From Linyphia triangularis (taxonomy: Eukaryota; Arthropoda; Arachnida; Araneae; Linyphiidae), in assembly GCA_963978545.1 (NCBI GenBank), contig OZ021722.1, forward strand, positions 5,336,001-5,400,000: a stretch of 64,000 nt of DNA, in the 5' to 3' direction. Below the pieces are notes generated by a model. That model made no database searches. It saw only the letters and a program-made list of their open reading frames with translations, and was not told where the DNA came from. A program made the translations under genes and the position numbers. Below, piece by piece: positions 35,781-46,423 of this stretch (within the stretch, counting starts at the first letter, position 1; every line of letters starts with the position of its first letter).

Positions 35781-38078
35781 TCAATCACTTCTACTATAAT
35801 AAGGGGCTAGTCTATTGTTATGTACAACTCTAGGTTTACAGGAGGGTGTCCGTTGAATCCTTACCACGACGTCGTTGATCTTCTTAAGGACCACATACGG
35901 CCCTTCCCAGTTCGTCTGGAGCTTAGGGGAGAGTCCTTTCCGACGTTTAGGATTCCATAACCACACCTTGTCACCTTCCTGGAATGGACGTTCCGTGGCC
36001 TTGACATCGTAGCGGACCTTCATGCGCTCTGTCATGATGTTGATTCTTTCTCTGGCGAACCGATGTACGGCTTCCAAACGTGCCTGGAGATCATCTAGAT
36101 ACTGGACAGGCGAGGAAGGGGTGTCTGGTGGGCGTCCAAAGAGGAGGTCGCAGGGTAGTCTAAGGTCTCTTCCGAAAATCATTTGAGATGGTGTATATCC
36201 GGTGGTCTCGTGAGTAGCACTTCTGTAGGCCAAAAGGAACAATGGAAGTTTCTGATCCCAATCTTGCTGGTTCTTGGAAACAAACAAGGAGAGATGATTC
36301 AGAATCGTTCTATTAAATCGTTCAACCATTCCATCGGATTGTGGGTGCAGGGAAGTTGTACGAGTCTTTTCCATGTCGAGCAAGTCACACAGCCCAGTGA
36401 AGACGGCAGAGTTGAAGTTCGTCCCCTGATCGGAATGTATCAGCAGGGGTACGCCAAATCGGGAGATCCAATTCCGTTCGAGGACTTCTGCTACGGTTGT
36501 GGCTTCCTGGTCCGGAATCGCGTATGCTTCTGGCCACTTGCTAAAGTAGTCCATGACAACTAGGATGTATTTGTTGCCATTAGTTGTGTGAGGTAGGGGG
36601 CCTAAGACGTCCAAAGCAATTCTTTCGAATGGTGCTCCTACGTTGTAACGTTGCAACTTTCCACGAGTTCGGGTCTTCGGTCCCTTCCGCGAATTGCATG
36701 CATCACAGGACTTGCACCACTTCTCCACGTCGGATTTTGCTTTGTCCCAGAAGAATCTCTCCCTGACTTTCTGAAGAGTTTTCGTGACACCAAAATGTCC
36801 TCCAGTAGAACTGCTGTGAAGTTCTTCTAGAACGTTCGTAACTCTAGAACTTGGAAGGATTAATTGCCACCGGAAGCTTTTGCCATCATCGGACTCCCAT
36901 CGACGGTAGAGTACTCCATTCTTCAAGTGCAAAGAGTCCCACATAGCCCAATATCTCTTCATTGTTGGGCTATAGCATGCAATTTCCTGCCAACTGGGTT
37001 TTCCGGTAGCCGCTTCCAGGAATTCAATGAGAGGTTTCAAGTCCTGATCTTCGACCTGACTTTTGCGGACATTCTGATCACTCCAAGGATCCACGTCTGA
37101 AGTAGTTGACTTGGAAGTTATTTTCCGAACGGCCGATGTGTTAACCCCAAACTTAGACTCGGCATTGGAACAAAATCGACAGTTCTCCGGACATGGTCTT
37201 CTAGAAAGAGCGTCTGCATTCCCATGGAACGTTCCTTTTCTGTGATGGATATCCATGTCGTATTCCTGCAGGCGCTGAATCCACCTTGCTATTTGTCCCT
37301 CTGTATTCTTGAAATTCAGCAACCAAGTCAGAGACGCATGATCAGTTCTTAAAAGGAATTTTCGACCGTACAAGTAATGATGAAAGTGCTCAACGGCTTT
37401 TACTATTGCCAGTAACTCCTTTCTTGTGACGCAGTAGTTCCGCTCGGATCTTGACAGGCTCTTACTAAAATAAGCGATGACTTTCTCCTGTCCTTCAATT
37501 TCCTGGGAAAGAACGGCGCCCACTCCCTCATTGCTGGCATCTGTATCCAAAATAAAGTCCTTGTTAACATCGGGAAAAGCCAAAACAGGCGCGGATGTTA
37601 AAGCGTTCTTCAGTTGATTGAAGGAGTCGTTACAGTCGGCAGTCCATAGGAACTTCTGCTTGCTCTCTGTTAGTCGATGCAAGGGTCTGGCGATCTTGGA
37701 GAAACCTTTCACGAATTTACGGTAATACGTGCACAGTCCTAGGAAGCTTCGCAATTGATGAACGTCTTGCGGTCGAGACCAAATTTGCACAGCATGGATC
37801 TTGGCTGGATCTATGCTTACTCCATCGGATGAGATGATGTGTCCGAGATAACTGACTTTCCGCCTAAAGAGCTTACATTTTGATGGGCTAAGTTTCAAGT
37901 GGGCTTCCCTAAGCTTCAAGAACACGTTCTTCACATTTTGCAAGTGTTGATCGAAACTCCGCCCGGTGATAATGATATCGTCCAAATATACCAGACAGGT
38001 CTCGTAGGAAAGTCCTCTAAGCACAGTCTCCATTAGTCGCTCGAACGTAGCCGGTGCATTACACAAGCCAAACGGCAT
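35781..38078 (-). CDS. pol: pol, downstream part: RT C-terminus, RNase H, integrase
   Basis: 765 codons open from the Met of MPFGLCNAP, in frame with the upstream pol part, past a single TAG at 38088-38090. Reverse transcriptase catalytic YLDD is at residues 31-34; RNase H begins near FILDTD (Asp178, Asp180). Integrase has a zinc-binding His421, His428, Cys455/458/461 cluster and a catalytic Asp490, Asp550, Glu586 triad (spacing D-59-D-35-E). A GPY/F-type module (WEGPYVV, near 724-730) closes the integrase. In an intact element this is one Gag-Pol polyprotein cut by the element protease. The segment may not be made here unless the stop is read through. Confidence 0.95.
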   Translation of the reverse strand: MPFGLCNAPATFERLMETVLRGLSYETCLVYLDDIIITGRSFDQHLQNVKNVFLKLREAHLKLSPSKCKLFRRKVSYLGHIISSDGVSIDPAKIHAVQIWSRPQDVHQLRSFLGLCTYYRKFVKGFSKIARPLHRLTESKQKFLWTADCNDSFNQLKNALTSAPVLAFPDVNKDFILDTDASNEGVGAVLSQEIEGQEKVIAYFSKSLSRSERNYCVTRKELLAIVKAVEHFHHYLYGRKFLLRTDHASLTWLLNFKNTEGQIARWIQRLQEYDMDIHHRKGTFHGNADALSRRPCPENCRFCSNAESKFGVNTSAVRKITSKSTTSDVDPWSDQNVRKSQVEDQDLKPLIEFLEAATGKPSWQEIACYSPTMKRYWAMWDSLHLKNGVLYRRWESDDGKSFRWQLILPSSRVTNVLEELHSSSTGGHFGVTKTLQKVRERFFWDKAKSDVEKWCKSCDACNSRKGPKTRTRGKLQRYNVGAPFERIALDVLGPLPHTTNGNKYILVVMDYFSKWPEAYAIPDQEATTVAEVLERNWISRFGVPLLIHSDQGTNFNSAVFTGLCDLLDMEKTRTTSLHPQSDGMVERFNRTILNHLSLFVSKNQQDWDQKLPLFLLAYRSATHETTGYTPSQMIFGRDLRLPCDLLFGRPPDTPSSPVQYLDDLQARLEAVHRFARERINIMTERMKVRYDVKATERPFQEGDKVWLWNPKRRKGLSPKLQTNWEGPYVVLKKINDVVVRIQRTPSCKPRVVHNNRLAPYYSRSD

Positions 38079-38087
38079 AACTTGAAA

Positions 38088-38090
38088 CTA
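38088..38090 (-). other. In-frame nonsense codon in pol
   Basis: TAG on the minus strand, in frame with pol on both sides, at a place where related elements code straight through. It makes this copy non-autonomous unless suppressed. Confidence 0.9.
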
Positions 38091-39391
38091 CCATAATCCT
38101 TGGCCGGTAGTGAAGGCAGTCTTCTCACGATCGTCGGGATGTATCTCCACTTGCCAGTATCCACTCTTCAAATCCAAAGTCGAAAACCACTGGTTCCCCG
38201 ATAGAGTGTCCAAAGTGTCATCGATTCTTGGCAGAGGGTAGCTGTCCTTTTTCGTAATTTCGTTCAGCTTCCGGTAATCCACACAAAACCTGGTGGAACC
38301 ATCCTTCTTTCGAACGAGTACGATTGGAGAGGCCCATGGACTTGAGGAGGGTTCGATAACTCTATTATCTTCCATTTCCTGTAACAGTTTCCCGACCTCC
38401 TCTTGTTTTGCGAAAGGAAGTCTTCGAGGATGTTGTTTAATAGGTAAATGGGTCCCAGTATCGATTCGATGTTGAGTAAGCTCTGTTCTTCCTACATCTT
38501 TCGATGACATGGAGAAAATGTCTTTAAATTCTTTTATAAGGTTTCCGACAATCTTCTCTTGACTTCTTTCCAACCGGGAGTCCTCGAGAAGCTGGTTCAC
38601 TAAATCCGCTGATGGTGCGGTCGGAAGCTCCTTCGATCCTCGTTCGATACTTGTAACAGGTGTGCAAGTGGCAATTTCTTCTCCTTTCTTGATAATTCTT
38701 GTAGAATCACCGATGTTAGCCATTCTCACATGCACCACCTCCTGAGAGAGATCCACAAGCGTCGCCCCTACTAGCACTCCTTTCGGGACACTATTCGATG
38801 ATGGGAAGTCCGTTACTTCAAATCGGAAGGCATTCGGTAGCTCTGTTGAACCCTTTACAACCAAATCTGCCATGGAGGGGATGGTGACGTCTTCAAGAGC
38901 TACTATTCGATATGCACACGGCTCTCCCGAGTCCAAACCGAACAGTGGAACTTCTTCTTTCCCTGTTTGAAGCTCTCCTTTCTCGAAATTCAAAGTGATA
39001 CCATTTTTCTTTAGAAAGTCCAGCCCAAGAATGCATGGGTCCAAGATTTCAGCGACGTAAACGGTGTGAGTGTAGGTGTGAAATCCAAAAGAGATGTTGA
39101 CATTTAATTTCCCATGCACAGAAATTTTGTCACCAGTCACAGTCCGTAGTGAAACTGAAGGCGCCGTGTAAAGAGGTTGGCTGTCCAGGCGCCGGGCTAC
39201 ATCCGTCCGTAAGATGGTTACATTTGCCCCTGAGTCAACTATTAGACGACAGGGAGTTCCATTGATCTTGCCCTCCACGAATAAACCATGGTTTCCTCCT
39301 TGAAGGGATGAGATGTGATAGAGGCTGAGTGGGGCACCACCTGCTCTACACGGCGACCTCCGCCTCGCGAGATAGCCGCTCTTTAGTTTAA
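38088..39391 (-). CDS. pol: pol, upstream part: protease and RT N-terminus, ends at a nonsense codon
   Basis: The frame is open from the frameshift site at 39391 and needs no start codon of its own; a nominal start is the GTG at 39278. Counted from there, the aspartic protease has its active-site DSG at 15-17 and a second conserved ILGLDFL at 83-89. Reverse transcriptase fingers and palm follow, with SSPWASPIVLVRKKDG, FCVDYRKLN and STLDLKSGYWQ. Translation stops at TAG 38088-38090, between the RT region ending QGLW and the conserved PFGL block. The frame continues on the other side, so this looks like one point mutation in an otherwise intact gene. Confidence 0.93.
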
Positions 39392-40690
39392 CTGCTGAGG
39401 CTCGGACGAGGGTCTGTCCCCTCTCCTGTCCAATTCAGGGCAATCACGTCTGAAATGTCCTTCCCGGTTGCAGAGCCAACAAACCACTCTAGTTTTTCGA
39501 TCCTTCGAACCAGGAATATTTCTCATAATTCGCTCCATCTTGTTTTCCAGTTCTTGAAACTTCTTCGTGAAAAGTTCAGAGGAATCGTCTGCCAATGTTC
39601 CACGTACGAAACGCCGATCTTTTCTAGAAGCTTGCTGTGCGGCTTCTACTCTCATGGCATAGACGAGGGTGGACTTTAGATCTTTGCTGTCTGACATCCT
39701 GGTAGCTTGCTGTATGTCGGGATCTTTGATGGCATCCACGAAATACTGAAGAGACAGGTTATCTCGTACGTCCGAGGGACAGTCTGGGAAAGCGAGGAGC
39801 GACAGTCTTTCTATATCCGATGCCAATTCTTGAAGAGTTTCATTGGCCTTCTGTTGTCTCACTTTCAATTGCAGTCTGTTGTAATCCTTTAGATGCTGCT
39901 CCCCAAACCTTAACTCCAACGCACTTGCCAGCGCCACGAATTCTCCCCGCTTCTCTTCAGGTAGTGTTTGTAAAATGTCAGCAGCTTCACCTCGAAGAGA
40001 TGCCGCGAGATGGAATGCTTTCGAAGTATCGTCCCAACCATTCGCAGAAGCAATCATTTCAAACTGCGTTTGATAAACGCGCCAAGACGACCTCTCATCA
40101 AAAGTGGCCACTTTGATGCTGGAACGTGGCGCAATAAAGGGAGTGGAAACGTTATCCCAATTAGGCGTTGCAATGATCACAGCTTCGCGAGTTTCTATTT
40201 TCCGTAGCCTTTCTTCTACAGCATCCATGAATTTTCCCTGCTCTTCTTTGATAGTGGAAACCTTTTCTTCCATTTCATCTCTTACAGCAGTGAGAACGTC
40301 TTCCTTCACGGATTGCAGGACAGATGATGTTGTCTCCATAATAGTAGATTCTACCATTGACGCTAGCTCGGTTTTCATTTCTTCCCTGATCTTGATTACG
40401 GCTGCGGATGTGGACTCGCACTTATCGGCCAAAGCTTTCATGTCAGATGACGTTGCATTTTGCAAAGCTTTAAAATCTGATGATGTCGCTTCTTGTAAAG
40501 CTTTAATGTCTGATGATGTCGCTTCTTGACTGGCGGCAATTGCGGCGGCGAGTTCGGCATTTGTCGTTTCTTGACGGGTTTGACCAGCGGCGATTGTAGC
40601 GGCGGTTGATTCTTGTCCGGCCTTTATTCCAGCAATCATTTCCATCAACTGCTTCATTTGGTCTTCCATCATTCCTCTAGTTGTCGGCAT
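39383..40690 (-). CDS. gag: Gag capsid/nucleocapsid protein of the Ty3/gypsy element
   Basis: 435 residues. The N-terminal third is polar and probably coiled coil; it holds three tandem copies of an 11-residue unit, EATSSDIKALQ and variants (about 55-87). Residues 190-350 resemble a retrotransposon capsid core (SSWRVYQTQFE, AASLRGEAADILQTLP, LASALELRFGEQ). A single CCHC zinc knuckle, Cys404, Cys407, His412, Cys417, binds RNA. The protein assembles the virus-like particle that carries the element RNA. ATG at 40690 is the first in the region, just downstream of the primer site. The stop TAA overlaps the frameshift signal that links gag to pol. Confidence 0.95.
   Translation of the reverse strand: MPTTRGMMEDQMKQLMEMIAGIKAGQESTAATIAAGQTRQETTNAELAAAIAASQEATSSDIKALQEATSSDFKALQNATSSDMKALADKCESTSAAVIKIREEMKTELASMVESTIMETTSSVLQSVKEDVLTAVRDEMEEKVSTIKEEQGKFMDAVEERLRKIETREAVIIATPNWDNVSTPFIAPRSSIKVATFDERSSWRVYQTQFEMIASANGWDDTSKAFHLAASLRGEAADILQTLPEEKRGEFVALASALELRFGEQHLKDYNRLQLKVRQQKANETLQELASDIERLSLLAFPDCPSDVRDNLSLQYFVDAIKDPDIQQATRMSDSKDLKSTLVYAMRVEAAQQASRKDRRFVRGTLADDSSELFTKKFQELENKMERIMRNIPGSKDRKTRVVCWLCNREGHFRRDCPELDRRGDRPSSEPQQLN
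39386..39392 (-). promoter_or_regulatory. -1 ribosomal frameshift slippery heptamer GTTAAAC
   Basis: In gag phase the sequence reads G TTA AAC, then the TAA stop. Slipping back one base gives GTT AAA CTA, the pol frame, which is open on from here. The heptamer fits the tandem-slippage pattern, and the same heptamer is used by equine arteritis virus. The next 45 bases are G+C-rich, with self-complementary CTCGCGAG and GGCG/CGCC segments that could fold into the stimulatory structure. Confidence 0.82.
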
Positions 40691-40702
40691 TCAAAATTAC
40701 GA

Positions 40703-40721
40703 AATCCCACTTCTGACACCA
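40703..40721 (-). other. Primer binding site, complementary to tRNA-Leu
   Basis: One base past the 5' LTR, the minus strand reads TGGTGTCAGAAGTGGGATT. This is the complement of a tRNA 3' end with acceptor strand TTCTGACA plus CCA and a T-arm AATCCC, as in leucine tRNAs that begin GTCAG. It would prime minus-strand DNA synthesis. Confidence 0.82.
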
Positions 40722-40722
40722 C

Positions 40723-41188
40723 TGTTATGAATTTTTCCACTGAGGCAATGATGGCACAGTTTTCACGGTTTAAAAATATTTATTCTCTCTTCAGAAAACT
40801 CACAAAATTTATTCACAGGCAACAGTTTAATTACTCTCAAGCTTCAACACAAGCTTCAACAAAAATAACTTCGAATTCAGCGATTATACAAGCTCACTCC
40901 AATAGGTAAACAAAGCGATCAGCTTTCAACGAACTCCGAAGTCAATCTGAAAACTTTCCCGTTCTCCAGTCTTTTATATACAAGCGCGTGAGACATTCTC
41001 GAAATTTTCAGCCAATTCATCGGAAACGAAATATCTCGAAACTTCTCGATTACTTTAGGTGTTGCCACCTTTTTCTAACTTGTATAATCGCTATTAATAA
41101 CTAAATAAAATAGGATAAAAATAAATTACAATAGAATTTTGAAATAATACGTCACTATTTACAATATATACAGACAATTTGTGCAACA
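40723..41188 (-). repeat. 5' LTR of the Ty3/gypsy element
   Basis: 466 bases, 99.6% identical to the left LTR by eye. It would carry the promoter of the element. Confidence 0.96.
40971..40980 (-). promoter_or_regulatory. TATA box in the 5' LTR
   Basis: TATATAAAAG on the minus strand, with transcript-leader sequence downstream. It is the likely core promoter for the genomic RNA; the same motif lies in the left LTR. Confidence 0.65.
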
Positions 41189-41192
41189 ATAG

Positions 41193-43435
41193 GCTTCAAA
41201 TCGCAAAATTCGCAAAAATCGGGGAAGATTTGTAAGTCCGTAAAAAACAAAAGCAAAATAAAAACAACACAAAAGAAGGAAACCCTATGATGGAGGAGCA
41301 TACTAAAAAGGAAATATATAATAATTAGTATAATAATAACGGTTTTTTATATAAAAAATACTTTTTTAAAATTTATTCTCTGATTGTAGTTTTTTCTATT
41401 TTGCATTTCATTCAAACAGTAATAACTCCAGTTTAAATACTATTTTTTGAAATTTGTTTTTTGCTATATAACCTACATACACTGTTGAATGTTTTGACTC
41501 TAAATACTAAGTCATTTGTAAATAAATATTTTTTAAATTGAATTTTAAAGATAAGATTCTGTATAAAAAAACTTGGATTTTTCTAATAGATTCAGTTAAA
41601 GCAAGATATCACAAAATATACACACTGTAAAATTCTGTTAATAGGGTCAAAACATAGAGCAGGGTATTCCGCAACACCAAAATTGTATCTGTGGGTTAAT
41701 TAGAATTTTTGTCATTACCGTTCGAAATTAGCCTAATTAGTTGATTAAATGTTAATTAATTATTAAAATTGAAGAAATTTAAAAAAAAAAATATTATTGG
41801 AAACAGTTTAACAAATAATGTACTTTTGAAGGTGCAAAGGTCTAATTTTTAAATTGAAAATTAAAAAAAAAAATGTTGAAACCTATACGTATACCTTCGA
41901 ATGTGTAAAAAAAAAATCGTAAATAGTATCATATCACACTTAATGTAAAACATGCATTGCTACGCTACAGTCAACTGCTGTGATCACTGGAAAATGAAAT
42001 ACACAGTCCGATTGGCTAATGAAATGCAAAAAATTCAAATTTATTTTCAAAGATACATTGTGTTTGGTCACTAGCATTAGATTCAAAATTTAAAAGTGTT
42101 CCCATTTCAAAAATATACTCCTTTAATTCTGATAGGATTAAAAAGACTGTAAAAAAAATAAAGATGTAAAAATCGTAAAACAGCAGTCTCCCTAAACAAA
42201 TTATAGTTTATTTCGATTATTTTTTCGCGATTTGATAAAAGTATCACTGGATTGAATTTTTTATGAAATAATGGCACCATTTATAGCTTATCCATAACTC
42301 AACAATTTTTAAGAAAGCTTCTGTAAATTCCGATGAAAAATCCATGTTTCACCAAATTACAAATATCTCCCTGCTTTTGAACCAAAATTTAAGTGGGAAC
42401 ACAAAGAAACTGCTTAACACTAAAAAAGTAACACTTTGTAAAATCTCATCTGTTATTCCGAATTCCACAAATCTTATCAATTTATGTAAAGTGCGTTGAT
42501 TAACTGTTCGACAATCTGCAACACAAAACCGTGAATTCCAGCCAGAAAATAAACTGGAACCACTCGAGGGCGTTTGGGGAACAGCCATAGGATGGTAATT
42601 TCAACATTTACAGCCGTTTCATCTTCTTCTGCCGGAGAAAGTCTTCATCTTAGGGAAAATAATTTGCATTTTCATGAGGACATTTTTGTGCATTAGAATA
42701 TTCTTACGATCCACTTCCTTTTAATTTCGAAATCATTAGAATTTTTTTTTCCTCGTAAGCACTTTTTTACGCTTTATGAGATGATTTTTTTTTTATAAAA
42801 AAAAAAAAAAAAATAGCGCCAAAATATAGAAGGATTGGAGAAAGAAATCTTTCATTATTTCCATTTCGGCATTTGGCAACATCGTAATAAGCAATTATTT
42901 TCCTCGTACTAGGTTTCTGGAAATGGTACCATTTAAAATGCAAATCCGAACGGTTCGCTTTAATCTAAATTGCGAAAAAAAAATATTATTTATTTTAGAA
43001 CGTGAGATAATGGCTAAAAAGTACCGAATACCTAAGCCTCTGGAAAAAACTTCATTTCTTTTTAAAGTTTTTTATTTTTTTTATTTTTTTCAGAGCCTTA
43101 TTGTTAAGCGTTATTAATTTTTGCTGCAGCGCAAAGCCCTGAATTAATATCCAAGTTTAAAAATGTCGCTTGGGTTGGAAAATATATATATTTTTTAAAT
43201 AAAAAATTCTACGATGGGAAAATGGTGTTTACACTTCCTTTTATTTCTAAAAAAAATCTGATATCTTAGTAATGCAGCTTGTTATCGGAATTAATAACAC
43301 TTATCCCAAAAAATGTAACTTTGAAGCTTTCTTAAGGTAAAGAAATGGTGTCGTTACGAAAGATTTTGGAATAAAAACTTTTAATAGGTACTTTTGATCA
43401 GTGCTATTGATTGACAAATATACATACGCTTATTT
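41193..43435. other. A+T-rich intergenic, nothing recognised
   Basis: Contains poly-A/T runs near 42787-42813. A 79-codon minus-strand open frame (42349-42588) has no recognisable domain. Confidence 0.5.
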
Positions 43436-43528
43436 AATTCATATTTAAATTTCATTCATATTTAAATTTCATTCATATTTAAATTTCATTCATATTTAAA
43501 TTTCATTCATATTTAAATTTCATTCATA
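43436..43528. repeat. 17-bp tandem repeat, about 5.5 copies
   Basis: The unit ATTTAAATTTCATTCAT repeats head to tail with no visible change. Confidence 0.93.
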
Positions 43529-43859
43529 TAAAATCTTTTAATTTTTAAAATTTCGAAATTTACTTATTAATATAAGTACAAGTGCATAAGAATGGATGCA
43601 TTTTTTGTTGTACTTATGGTGAAAATAACTTCGTGAATGAGATATGTGTTTCGGTTGAAAAAAGTTACACTGGTATAATAAATCATTACTGAATAAATTA
43701 AAAAAAAATGAAATAATAATGAAAATAAATTATTTCAATGCTCTTAAATAATTTAAATAAAAGTGTTAAATGGTTCTAATAGCAATAAGTAATTCCAAAA
43801 ATAATAATGAGTTATTCTAAGAAACAATAATTAATTCAAATTACAAAAACAGCAACAAC

Positions 43860-43895
<36 letters not shown>

Positions 43896-45300
43896 TTGTT
43901 ATTAATTTAAAATTAATTAATTAACAAGCAATACTATTACAATATGTAAAAATTTTAATTACTATTAAATAATTATCATTTATATTTAAAAATATAAATA
44001 AAAATAAAAAATGATAATACTAACAAAAAATAATGATTATATTAATAACTGAAAATAAACCTTAATGAAAATAACCATAAAATAACAATGATAAAAACAA
44101 TAAAAATTAAATAATAATAATAAAAGCAACAAAACATTGTCTAAGGATAATACTAATAAAAATGATACTGATTATAATAAGTGGAACAATAGCAGTACTA
44201 TAACAATATATCAAACTGTTCTCTAAGTACTGAAAGTTAAGACTTACGTGACTGCGTTTGTGGTCACGAACCAAATATCTGTATCACAGATAAAAGACGA
44301 GAAAATATTCACGTTCCAAGAAAAGAGAGAAAAAAAAAAGAAAAAAAAACTACATGACTTACACTTTTTCTGTCTCGCATCACGGCGCATTCATGAATCA
44401 CAAATTATGCAGAAATGTTCCAGAAATTGCCTATATGTATCCCTCCCCCCCCCACACACGTTAGAGCCCCCCCCCCCCTCCTCCACAAATGTGGAGAAGT
44501 GGGTGTAGGAGAAGTGGGGGGGGGGGGGGCGACATAGAATCGATATTCTAATAATTTATTCCGGTCAAAGCTCGCGAGGAAGAACATTCTGCCATCTGCA
44601 AATGTTCTGATCAATCCCAGTCGGCAAATATTAAAGGGCGAAAAATCGATATTCAAATGTGGACGAAACTGACGAGACCAGAAAAGTTAGATAACACACT
44701 ACAAACAATTAGAAAGTCATTCCATCGCATGATCGATTACCTGATTTACGTTGGGAAAGGAAGGAGTGTGGGGGAGTAGTTTGACCATTTAATGAAATGA
44801 AAATAAATAGATCGCCGTCGTTCAGTGGTTTTAAAGTAAGCAGAACTTTAAATTCAATTTTACCTTTAAACTTTAATAGATATCGATGTATTATGTTTTT
44901 TAAAAATAATGGAATATTCCAAGGAACTTTTATTGTTATTATTATTATTATTATTAGAAAGGATTTTTTAAAACAAATAGAAATGAAGTTGATTATTTAT
45001 GGATTACGATGTCTGATTACGGTTAAAGTTTTAATTGCGTGCTCTGTGAATGCTGTCCGAAGGGTGTAGTGCTTAATCATGTGTGCATAGAATGAAGTAG
45101 GCGGACCAGCAGAAAACTTTAATTAGTTATTGAATTCGTTCTCAGTCTTTTCATAAATATTGGTTTTAAAAATTCAAACTTTTATATACGCTTCTTTGAA
45201 TTTGTAGTGATTATCGGGTTTTTACTGTCACAATTTTATGCGGGTGATATTTGTTTGTCCTTTGAATTTTAAAAATTAGCACTTAGTTCAAGAAAGTGAA
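43529..45300. other. Low-complexity A+T-rich intergenic
   Basis: Holds an AAT microsatellite (43857-43895), A-rich AATAAT-like sequence to 44200, poly-C/poly-G runs near 44450-44530 whose flanks are roughly inverted (CTCCACAAATGTGGAG), and an ATT run near 44934-44957. No gene recognised. Confidence 0.5.
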
Positions 45301-45304
45301 ACTT

Positions 45305-45985
45305 GTAGTAGTACTATTAATAATGGTAATAACAACAAAAATAATAATAGTAATGATAATGTCATGAATATTGATAACAATAAATAATTCCAATGATAAT
45401 ATAATTCATTCTAATAGGAATAATATAATTAATTATATAAATATAATTAATTATAATATTATAATGAATTATAATAATATAATTAATCATAATATTATAA
45501 TTAATTATAATATTATAATGAATTATAATAATATAATTAATCATAATATTATAATTAATTATAATATTATAATGAATTATAATAATATAATTAATCATAA
45601 TATTATAATTAATGGTAATAATATAATTAATTATAATAATATAATTAATTATAATAATATAATTAATTATAATAATTTAATTAATTATAATAATATTATT
45701 AATTATAAGAATAATAATAATAATATTATTAAATGTAACAATAACAATATAATTAATACTAATACTAATAATAATAATAATAATAGCATAATTAATTCTA
45801 ATAATAATAATAGCATAATTAATTCTAATAATAATAATAGCATAATTAATTCTAATAATAATAGTATAATTAATTCAAATAAAAATAATATAATTAATTC
45901 AAATAAGAATAATATAATTAATTCAAATAAGAATAGTATAATTAATTCTAATAATAATTACAATATCATTAACTTATAATAATAT
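45305..45985. repeat. AAT-rich low-complexity array
   Basis: Almost wholly built of AAT, ATT and AATTAATTATAAT units. A 39-base higher-order unit with AATTAATCATAATATTATAA recurs around 45480-45600, and AATAGCATAATTAATTCTAA recurs around 45780-45860. The long Asn/Ile open frames on both strands are by-products. Confidence 0.93.
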
Positions 45986-46062
45986 ATTAACCTATTATTT
46001 GTAGATGGTTAGTTGAAATCAAATAGATTTCACAGCCTTTTTACCCAACCAAAGTATTTTTG

Positions 46063-46423
46063 CAGGGTGGGACTCAAGGAAAATAAAGTTCCCTGTAATT
46101 CCCTGATTTCCCTGACAGATTTCTAAATAATTCCCTGATTTTGTCAATACTTGTTTTCAAATATCCTTAATTTTTACAGATCTGTAGAAACCCTGATAAA
46201 ATAGAACATGTATGCTAAAGAGATGTTATGCCAATTTTTAAAAAATTGTTTTGGTGATAATGAAAAGTGGAAATGATTCCACAAGAAATCTTCGGGTAAA
46301 TGGCGCCAAAATACGGAAGAACGGGAAAGCATGCCTGAAAATTTACCCGATTTTTGTAAAATTTAAAAAAGATCCCTGACATTTACCTGATTTCCAGGTT
46401 TTCCAGGTTCTGTGGCCACTCTG
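46063..46423. mobile_element. hAT-like MITE, about 361 bp
   Basis: The left end CAGGGTGGGACTCAAGGAAA and right end TTCCAGGTTCTGTGGCCACTCTG are imperfect inverted repeats of the widespread CAGGGTGGCCACA hAT-type end. The subterminal CCCTGACA and CCTGATTTCC motifs recur inverted. The 8-base flanks (TATTTTTG, TTTTTTTT) match at 6 positions. No coding sequence. Confidence 0.6.

Larger units (their letters stand above)
35254..41188 (-). mobile_element. Full-length Ty3/gypsy LTR retrotransposon
   Basis: A 5935-base element with LTRs of 467 (left) and 466 (right) bases, both TGTT...AACA, flanked by a 4-base ATAG duplication (35250-35253 and 41189-41192). It reads on the minus strand: 5' LTR, tRNA-Leu primer site, gag, a -1 frameshift, pol in the order protease, reverse transcriptase, RNase H, integrase, then polypurine tract and 3' LTR. 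That domain order defines the Ty3/gypsy (Metaviridae) group. No envelope gene and no chromodomain are visible. Only about one substitution and one single-base indel separate the LTRs, so insertion was recent. One nonsense codon interrupts pol. Confidence 0.97.

Noticed and set aside
35254..41188. Errantivirus-type endogenous retrovirus with an envelope gene
   Set aside because: Only about 47 bases separate the pol stop from the polypurine tract, so there is no room for an envelope gene.
42349..42588. 79-codon minus-strand open frame as an exon
   Set aside because: No recognised domain or convincing splice sites; cannot be supported from sequence alone.
45371..45979. 202-codon Asn/Ile-rich open frame
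   Set aside because: Low-complexity AAT array with an equivalent artefact on the other strand.
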